A stretch of DNA of 64,000 bases from Dactylis glomerata (lineage: Eukaryota > Streptophyta > Magnoliopsida > Poales > Poaceae), in the NCBI GenBank assembly GCA_007115705.1, contig QXEO01000244.1:1967222-2031221 (forward strand). Reading direction: 5' to 3'. Positions 55,851 through 64,000 of the stretch are shown one piece after another. The position numbers were made by a program, and so were the translations under genes. The first letter of the stretch is position 1. Every line of letters begins with the position of its first letter. Under the pieces are notes generated by a model, which saw only the letters and a program-made list of their open reading frames with translations, did no database searches and had not been told where the DNA came from.

Positions 55851-57785
55851 GCATACTAGAAAGCACCGATTTATCAAGACAAGTCTACCACCATATGATA
55901 GTAACTTACCTTGCCAGTAGCCTAACATTCCTTGAAAGCGGTTTTCTACTAGATTCCACTATGAGTTTGTTAGTTGTCGTGTGGTCGGACATGGACACCG
56001 GGGGATCCACACCCCCTAGGTTGTTTGGAAAGTGGCACGGATGAGATGCCTTCTTCACCACAGAAAACACATGGAACACACAACGATTTACCCTAGTTCA
56101 GGCCACGAGATGGGATCTCGCGTAAAACCCTACATCCAGCATGTCTGAGCTTATAGATGAAGATGTCGTCGGTGGGTGTACAAGGTTGTCGGTGGGTGTA
56201 CAAGGTTGCCGGTGGCCGCTGAGGTAAGCCCCCGACCATCGAACTTGGCTAATCTAGGCCTAGTATACTCTAACTCCTCCAAGGTGAAGGAGATTGCTAG
56301 ATGGATCTGAGACCTAAGCTCCTCCCAGTCCCTACCTTAGAACTCAGAAGATGTAGATCTTGTAGGTCTCTACCTCTTCTAACTTAGCATGTTCTACTAG
56401 CTCTACACCTTGACTGCCTTGGTGTTTTGCCTTGTCTCACCTGTCTTTCTCTGGTATGAGCTCTCTCTTCTCTCCACTATGGCCTGGCCCTCCTTTTATA
56501 CTCAAGGGGATACCACAGTGGCCAAATTGCATGCATGACAAATGTCACATGACTTTGGGCGATGGCGTTGCCCTGCAGGGCTAGTCACCGAGCTGCCTTT
56601 CACTCTGTCTTGTGCGATGTGCCGGTAGGACTCGATCAACTGGTCTTGTCCGTCATTACCATGCCTACCGCGGTAATGATGCCTTCTGCAAGTCCGCCGC
56701 CATGGACTTCCACCGCGCATCCTCCATGCGCATTCCCGAGGGGTGATAGGCGATCTCCCTGCGGGATTCGCCCGCCACGTGCCTGGCGTCCTTGACTTTC
56801 TGGACAGGTCTCGAACCTTCTCTCGTACGCTTCTTTCTCCAAGAAAAGGGAGATGCCTTCGCTTGTAAGCTTTCCCTTCCCCACTATAGATGGGATCCTT
56901 CTCAAGCATGCTTCCCTCCTTGCAAGGATGAGAGGCCTTCTTTTCCTCCTTCCCACTTAAGGGAAGGGCCTTGCCTGGCGCCTGGCAACACCTTGCCGTA
57001 CTAAAAGGCTGGGACAGAGCTTGCCTGAGGGCTTGCCAGGCATCGTTCATGGACACCTTCCGGGAAATGGCAAAGGATCAAAGGATGCCGCCATGACAGA
57101 GCTTCTAAAGATGCTGGTCGAGAACTTCTCATGACATCTTCGAGAAGCTCTGCCGCAGGAGCAGCCCACGCCTTCACCGTGCCTTAAGAGCCCTTAGCAT
57201 CGTGCTTCCCCTGCTGGTTCTCTCCCATCTCCTATGGAAGATGAGTGCCGCATCCCCAGCATATATAGCCATGTCAGCGGTGGCCTTCATCTTCTTCTCG
57301 TGAATGGGCTTGTGGGTGGCTCTTCACCGCTCTGAAGCGGTGGCCGACCGTCCGACAGCGCCTTGGTCCGGCCGCTGGGCAGTGAAGCCGTATCTTCTGC
57401 CTTCGTGGAGCAGGTCAAGCGGCCAGCGCTGGGACCCTCCTGGTCCAGAGCAATGACAGTAGCCCCCGGCCGTGCCCCGACAACGCTGCCACTTGTTGTA
57501 GGGGTACAACCAAACAATGGCGTGCAAGCCCTACGACACGACCGGTCATGTTTGACATGACGAGTCACGTCACCAAGTCCAGGCACGCCATCAGAATAAG
57601 CACTCGAGTGTTCTGCAGACCCGAAGGGACATGCATTGACTCCGGTGCTCTCCCACGATGCCTCAAATTTCACGCGAAGCAGAAACCGTCCGGCGTAGTG
57701 GGGCAGTTGCCATGCATCGAGCGCATGGGGAAGGTGCGAGGGGGTTAATGCGGGAGCAGAATGGACTATGGGTGACAAGGGTATG
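55851..57785. other. Probable LTR-type repeat sequence, no gene
   Basis: TGTCGTGTGGTCGGACATGG at 55975 looks like the start of a grass LTR with the usual CACCGGGGGATCCACACCCC, and TTTATACTCAAGGGG near 56495 resembles the leader region of such LTRs. The right end is not seen, because E inserts at 57786. Open frames at 56502-57056 and 57287-57778 are GC-rich and show no domain. Confidence 0.4.
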
Positions 57786-58720
57786 TGATGTGGGGTGACC
57801 CCTTGGATGTGGCCCGATCTTCACGGATTCACGAGATTTGTGGCGGGGAACGAGGATAAACACGAAGAACACGATGAACAAATCGAAGGCAAACACACAC
57901 ACACAAGATACACACCGGTTGTCCTCATTTGCCCAATTCACCAACTCAATAGAATCACAAGGAAGAGACTCCAAGAGTAGAATTCCTTGTAAGGGATTGA
58001 TTTGCTAGGAGTAGAATTCCACTTGGGGAAGAGACCAAACCAATGGATAGAATTACACACACAAGTATGCAAGAGATCCACTACAAGGTAGAATTCCCCA
58101 AATAGAAGAGACCCCAAACAAAGAGGGATGATGGTTTACTCTAGATGTGAGATCTAGTAGCAAGGCTCCCTAAGGGAGGAGGCATGAAGACATGCCTTAT
58201 CTTCATTCTTATCTAAGTCTAGAGTGGGGAAAGAGAGCCATATAAGTAGGCAGCCACGACCTAGGGGCAAATTGGTAATTTAGGAGAGATTACATAGGTG
58301 GCTTCAGGGCCAAGGATGCGTTGACTTGGCCAGACCAGCTATAGCCGGTGTTATGTCCGGCTTTAGCCGGTGTGGCCGGCTATAGCCGGTGTTGGGGCCG
58401 GCTTAAGCTGGTGGCCGGCTATAGCCGGAGCTGCGGCCGGCTTTAGCCGGTTTGTCCTTTGCTCCGTCTTCTTCTTCTGGCGTTTCCAGGCTTCCTCTTC
58501 GTGTTTCTCGCTCTTGGTCGTTGTTCCATGTGGTTCGTATCGGAGTGCACAAAAGGTGTTGCAATGAGGTTGCGAACCATTCAATGTATGCTCTAAATCA
58601 AGTGTGTTTAGGAGCAAATTCACCTTATCATGGAGGGCTTTAGCTCGAGCTCTTATCATGGGTCCTTGCGGGGGACTTGGCGGTCTTGAGGCGGAGGTGT
58701 CCGAAGGCCACCCCACATCA
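57786..58720 (-). repeat. 3' LTR of E
   Basis: 935 bp; minus-strand start TGATGTGGGGTGGCC lies inside the ORF (GGDDVGW) like the LTR starts of B, C and N; minus-strand end GGGGTCACCCCACATCA resembles the B LTR end. Minus-strand TATA-like CTTATATGG near 58246. Contains a GGCCGGCTATAGCCGG-type tandem array at 58330-58450. Confidence 0.8.
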
Positions 58721-61700
58721 TCTCCTCCCTCTTGGGAAAGAGTCGACCTCGACTCTTCATTGACCATCTCACCATGAAAGGGGGAGAGATCCTTGATGTT
58801 GAAAGTGTTGCTTACGAGGTACTTGGAAGTTGGAATGTCGATGATGTATGCATTATCGTTGATGCGCTTGAGAACCTTGAAGGGGCCATCACTTCGTGGC
58901 TTGAGTTTTGAATGTCGTTCATGTGGGAACCGATCCTTGCTCAAATGAATCCAAACAAGTTCGCCCTCCTCAAAGATGCGTGGAGTCTTGTTCTTGTTGA
59001 TCTTGGCGGTATGGCTATTGACATGGTCTTCTATTGTCTTCCGTGTGTTGTCATGCAAGTTCTTCATGACGTCAGCGCGCTTGGTGATGTCCATGTTGAC
59101 GCGCTCGTGAAGCGGTAGTGGAAGGAGGTTGAGTGCCGTTGGTGGGTGGAACCCATAGACGATCTCGAAGGGGCTTTGCTTGGTTATTCTATGTTTGGCG
59201 CGGTTGTAGGCGAACTCCGCATGAGGAATGCATTCCTCCCATGCCTTGGGGTTCTTCTTGATCAACACACGGAGGATGTTTCCAAGACTCCGATTCACCA
59301 CTTCGGTTTGTCCATCCGTTTGGGGATGTGATGATGAAGAAAAGAGGAGCTTGATCCCTAGCTTAGCCATTAGGGTCTTCCATAAGTAGCTCATGAACTT
59401 GACGTCGCGATCCGATACGATGCTTGTTAGAAACCCATGAAGTTGAATGATATCCCTGAAAAACTAATTAGCAATATGTGAAGCATCGTCGGTCTTATGA
59501 CATGGAATGAAGTGTGCCATTTTGGAAAAATGGTCAACTACCACAAATATTGAGTCATGTCCATTGCGTGTACATGGCAAACCCAAAACAAAATCCATGC
59601 TAATGTCCAACCATGGTGCATGTGGAATAGGTAAAGGCATGTAGAGACCAAAGGAATGAGATTTGGACTTAGCTTGTATGCATGTAGTGCATCATTGTAC
59701 GTGCCTCGTGATGTCGCGGTACATCCTTGGCCAAAATAAGTGTGTTGAAAGCATGGCATAAGTCTTCTCGTGTCCGAAATGACCCATGAGTCCTCCACCA
59801 TGTGCCTCTTGCAATAACAACATACGAAGAGAGGACTCGGGTATGCATAATTTGTTAGCTTTAAAAAGGAAACCCTCATGCAAATAGAAATCATCGACCC
59901 TTCGGAAGTTTGAGCATTGTTCATAGATGGGTCCAAAGAAAGAATCGAAAGGGTACAAATTTGGTAGCTCATCCAAACCCAAAATGTGTGTGTCAATGCG
60001 AGTGGAAGGGTGGTATTTTTGCGTGATAGAGCATCCGCGACCACGTTTTCTTTGCCCTTTTTGTACTTGATGACATAAGGGAAAGATTCAATGAATTCAA
60101 CCCACTTCGCATGACGTTTGTTCAAATTTGCTTGGCTTTTCAAAAACTTCAAAGATTCGTGGTCCGAATGGATGACAAATTCTTTTGGCCAAAGATAATG
60201 TTGCCAAACTTCCAAAACACGAACAAGGGCAAAGAGTTCTTTCTCATAGATCGAATAGTTGAGGCATGCGCCATCCAACTTCTCACTATGATAAGCAACG
60301 GGGCATCCATTTTGCATGAGAACACCATTGATTCTAATTCCACTAGCATCACATTCAATTTCAAAAGTTTGTTGGAAATCGGGTAAAACAAGCAATGGTG
60401 CCTCCGTAAGGCGTGTCTTTAGTTCATCGAAAGCATGTTGTTGAGCGTTGCCCCAAACGAAAGGTACATTTTTCTTTGTAAGTTTGTTTAGAGGGCAAGA
60501 AATGGTGCTAAAATCTTTCACAAAACGACGGTAAAAACCGGCTAGGCCATGAAAACTTCTCACTTGGCCAACCGTTGTTGGTGTTGGCCAATTACGTATG
60601 GCCTCAATTTTGGAAGTTTCTACTTCAATTCCATTGTGAGAGATAACAAATCCAAGAAAAACCAACTTGTTTTGGGCAAAGTTACACTTTGGGAGGTTTG
60701 CATAAAGCTTTTGTTTGCGAAGAATGTGCAAGACTTGCTCAACATGGAAAACATGGTTTGAAAAAGACTTGCTATAAATGAGGATGTCGTCAAATTAAAC
60801 CACAACAAATTTGCCAATGAAAGATCGCAAAACATGGTTCATAAGATGCATAAAAGTCGATGGTGCATTAGACAATCCAAAAGGCATGACAAGCCATTCA
60901 TAGAGACCAAGTTTGGTCTTGAATGCCGTCTTCCATTCATCACCTATGGCCATGCGTATTTGATGGTATCCACTACGAAGATCAATTTTAGAGAATATAG
61001 TGGAACCCGCAAGCTCATCAAGCATGTCGTCTAGGCGAGGAATAGGATGGCGATAACGAACGGTAATGGCATTGATGGGATGACAATCCATACACATTTG
61101 AAGTGTGTCATCACTCTTGGGGACAAGAATTACCGGAACGGCACAAGGAGATAGGCTTTCATGAACATACCCTTTTTGTAGAAGATCATGAATTTGACGT
61201 TCGATTTCCTTTGTCTCATCCAGATTTGTGCGGTACGCGGCACGGTTTGGAAGGGGTGCGCCTGGGATGAGGTCAATCCGATGCTTGATGCCGCGTAGAG
61301 GTAGGAGTCCATGTGGAAGTTCGTCTGGAAAGACATCTTGAAATTCCTTCAACAGAGACAACAAAGGAGAAGGAATCGTGGAATGATCATTAGTAGTGAG
61401 AATGGTGCCCTTGCAAATGAGCACAAAGTGCAAGGTGGATGGGTTGTGGTGTAAATCCCTCATCTCACTTTTGGTGGCAATCAAGGCGTGGGTGATTTTA
61501 TCGCTCATGTATGGCTTATGGCGCTCACTTTCTTTGTTGTGGCTAGGTCGCTCATCGCTCATCTCACTTGGAAGGGACGCTTGTTGTACCCTCGCTAAAT
61601 CCTTTGCATTGTCCGCAATAATTTGGCTAGGAGTCATTGGGCGAAGCGTGAAGGTCTTGTCGTCTTCCTTGAAGGTGTAAGCATTTAGCCTTCTTGTCAA

Positions 61701-63165
61701 ATTGCCAAGGGCGGCAAAGGAGCACGTGACACACCGTCATGGGAACAACATCACACTCCACCATGTCTTCATAAGCTCCAATCTTGAATGTAACGGAGAT
61801 GGTGTGTTCAATCTTGACATTGTCGTTGTCGCTTAACCATTGCACCTGGTATGGGTGAGCATGCTTGCGTAGTTGGAGATTGAGCTTGGAACATAACTCG
61901 GTGCTTGCAAGGTTGTGGCAACTTCCTCCATCAATGATCACCTTGATTGACTTTCCATGAATGCCGGCTTTTGTTTGGAAGATGTTGCATCTTTGGTCTT
62001 CTAAGTCTTGGGATTGAGTGGTCAACACCTTTGTGATGACAAGGGATGGGCTAGTGTCATGAGTGCATAGCACATATTCCTCTTCATCACCCATGTCATC
62101 CGCTTCCATGGCAACGGATGCTTGGACAAAGGCTTCATACTCGTCTTCATCATAGTAGTCAATGGTTCCATTGTCTTTTGTGATCATCACCCTAGTGTTT
62201 TTGCACTCAAATGACTTGTGTCCTTGAACGCCACACTTGAAGCAAGTTACTTTGAGTGGTGTCGATGATGCTTTGGAGGAGGTGGTTGTAGTAGGTGCGG
62301 GAGCTTGAGTTGTTTGTTGTGGTGCTTTGGAGAAGGACTTGGGAAAAGATGCAAACGACGGCTTGGGTGTCCTTGGTGTGCTTGCCAAAGGGGTACGGGA
62401 GGCGAAGAAGCCCTTGGTGCGCTAATAGTTGGCTTCTTCTTGGAGTTGGCGCTCGGCTCGAGTCGCTTTGTGTACAAGGTCCCACAAGGTAGAGTAAGGT
62501 AGGAACTCCACAATGCGCTTGATGGGAAATTTCAATCCATTGAAGAAACGTGCCATTGTTTGTTCTTCTTTCTCCTCCAACTTGAGGCGCATCATAGTTA
62601 ATTCCATTTCCTTGAAGTATTCTTCCACGAACTTGGTGCCTTGTGTTAGCTTTTGAAGCTTGTTGAAGAGGTCACGGGTGTAATGGTCCGGTACGAAGCG
62701 GGTGTGCATTTCAAGCTTCATTTCTTCCCAAGTTGCAATTGGTTCTCGAAGATTTTCTTCATGTCCGGACGTCACTTGCTCCCACCAAATATTGGCATAG
62801 CCTTCAAACTCAAGGGAAGCCATGTCGACTTTATTCTCTTCGGAGTAGTTGTGCATCCGGAAGATCTTGTCAACTTTGATGACCCATGATAGATAGGCGT
62901 CGGCGTCGTCGTCACCCGTGAACTTGGGTATGGTGAACTTGAGTTTGCCAAACTTGTCGTCCACATCATGTGGGCGACGAGGAGGTCTTGCATCATCATC
63001 ATGTTGGTGGTGAGGCGGTCTTGCATCCTCATCAAATGGTTGACGCGGAGATCTTGCATTAGCATGTAGATCTTGCTCATGATTGAAGGGTTTCGCAGCA
63101 TAGAAAACAAAAAAAATTCTATGATGATGAACAAGAATAGCCAAGATCTGATCTACGAGATGCAA
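58363..63165 (-). pseudogene. gag-pol: Gag-Pol of E (CRM-clade), at least five disruptions
   Basis: Gag: capsid about 62960-62600 (DAYLSWVIKVDKIF, YANIWWEQ), without an in-frame ATG at its start and with a TAG at 62422; knuckle CFKCGVQGHKSFEC near 62245; protease with IIDGGSCHNLAS near 61935. A frameshift near 61680 precedes the reverse transcriptase, whose catalytic box is hit by a TAA (60797-60795) in place of the Tyr of YFDD. RNase H (CDASGI) follows; frameshifts near 60010 and 59690 break the integrase zinc finger region. The integrase second half and tail (TEVVNRSL, GPMIRARAKAL) are open from 59394 to 58363 and run into the LTR. Non-functional. Confidence 0.88.
58721..58731 (-). other. 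Polypurine tract of E, inside the coding sequence
   Basis: Minus strand GAGGGAGGAGA next to the LTR, read as QEGGD. Same arrangement as in B, C and N. Confidence 0.7.
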
Positions 63166-64000
63166 AACAACGAGCGGGAGAGATTAGATCTACGTACCCT
63201 TGTAGATCGCACAGCAGAAACGTTCAGATGAACGTGGTCGGCGTAGTCATACTAGCATCTCCTCCTCGCGGTCTGATCTGATCCAAGCACCACAACGGGC
63301 GACGCCTCCGAGCGATGCACATGTACGGCGTAGCGACGACTCCTCCTCCTCGGTCCAGCAAGGTGTGGTGGAGTGGTAGATGGGATCAGCAGCACGACGG
63401 CGTGGTGCTTATGGTGGAGAGTATCTGCGGGCAGGGCTTCGCCTACGTGCGCGAGGTGGAAGAAGAAAGGCAAAAGAGACTAGTCAAACTAGGGCAAAAG
63501 AGCTACATGCTATAAACCAAACCAGAGATGACGGCGACTGAACAAATTAGGTCAAAAAACTAACTCATCAGCCGGCCTCCTCGCTGCTGCTTTTATAGGC
63601 GTGTTGCTTGGAGTCGAGGCAAAGTTTCAGAAAACTTGGTGTCTGGCGCACACATCTCTGGCGGCCGCCCTCGATTGATCCGATCGATCCTGGCGCGTTC
63701 CTACTCGGCGGGCGACCAGGCGGCCCGAGCGATGCCAGCGATCAGCCTCCTGTCGCTAGCTCCTAGCGAGCGAGCGGCCTCCCTGGTCTCGATCGATCGA
63801 ATCGATCATCCCGGCTTCCTGGTGCACGGTCGGCTGACCGGCCCAGCCAAGGGAGCCCAGGCGCGGCCCAGCCGAGCGGGCCCAGCTGGCCTGGCGCGGC
63901 TGGCTAACTGGCGTGCAGTTGGCCCAAGGCCGCCGGCCCAACTTAGCCGTCTGGAGCAGGCCCTCCTGGACCTCAATGCGCGCACGGTCGGCCTAGGGAC
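63166..64000 (-). other. 5' leader of E, no gene
   Basis: GC-rich toward the right edge, with GATCGATC repeats near 63790. No protein-like frame. The primer-binding site is expected beyond the window. Confidence 0.6.

Larger units (their letters stand above)
57786..64000 (-). mobile_element. Element E: decayed CRM-clade Ty3/gypsy retrotransposon, 5' LTR outside the window
   Basis: 3' LTR at the left, then polypurine tract, pol, gag and leader toward the right edge. Judging from the leader lengths of B and C (1.1-1.2 kb) the 5' LTR should start a few hundred bases beyond 64000. The left flank GTATG (57781-57785) would be the target duplication. Confidence 0.85.

Noticed and set aside
56502..57056. 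184-residue minus-strand frame
   Set aside because: GC-rich LTR-like sequence with several overlapping open frames on both strands; no recognisable domain.
58330..58450. Short repeats as a CRISPR array or satellite
   Set aside because: Plant nuclear context, contiguous degenerate repeats without unique spacers, confined to one LTR.

Overview
The window is plant nuclear DNA, most likely from a grass with a large, repeat-rich genome. Pooideae/Triticeae-like is my inference from the LTR styles (Athila-type LTRs opening TGATACGTCTCCAACG) and from Tat, Athila and CRM-clade Ty3/gypsy relatives. I found no host gene, rRNA, tRNA or CRISPR array. Almost all of it is retrotransposons inserted into one another. 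Boundaries were fixed by matching LTR pairs, TG..CA ends and 5-bp target-site duplications (TSDs). In this report O, A, B, C, D, E and N1-N3 are local names.

Left block, 1-42519. A CACTA transposon end (1-382) interrupts an LTR of O, an old minus-strand Athila-like element. O's gag is split by A (8039-40650, TSD CTTAC), a plus-strand Tat-like element. A holds D (8523-23527, TSD ATGGA), a plus-strand Athila-like element. D holds two minus-strand elements, N1 (12734-15741, TSD GAACT) and N2 (16069-19980, TSD TTTTT). A's 3' LTR is split by C (32099-40362, TSD CCCGC), a very young CRM-clade element with an intact 1694-residue gag-pol and an unusual third LTR. Two small LTR-derived insertions sit in O at 1728-1811 and 2269-2936.

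Middle block, 42520-55850. A plus-strand LINE fragment is interrupted by a minus-strand LINE. That LINE was then hit by B (43839-51508, TSD GAACC), a CRM-clade element with one nonsense codon and one frameshift in the polypurine tract, and by N3 (52339-55287, TSD GTGCA), a chimera whose two outer ends are both U5 ends of different LTRs.

Right block, 55851-64000. Probable LTR-type sequence is followed by E, a badly decayed minus-strand CRM-clade element whose 5' LTR lies outside the window.

Most interesting system. N1, N2 and N3 form a non-autonomous family that appears to derive from CRM-clade elements. It encodes a Gag capsid-like domain, a retropepsin and a conserved basic C-terminal region of unknown function, but no zinc knuckle, reverse transcriptase, RNase H or integrase. 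The three copies share LTR, protease and C-terminal region but have very different Gag modules and leaders. N2 has an intact frame and LTRs that differ at one base. A and D independently show the same gag-plus-protease-only design. The autonomous CRM-like elements (B, C, E) are plausible sources of the missing enzymes, but this is inference.
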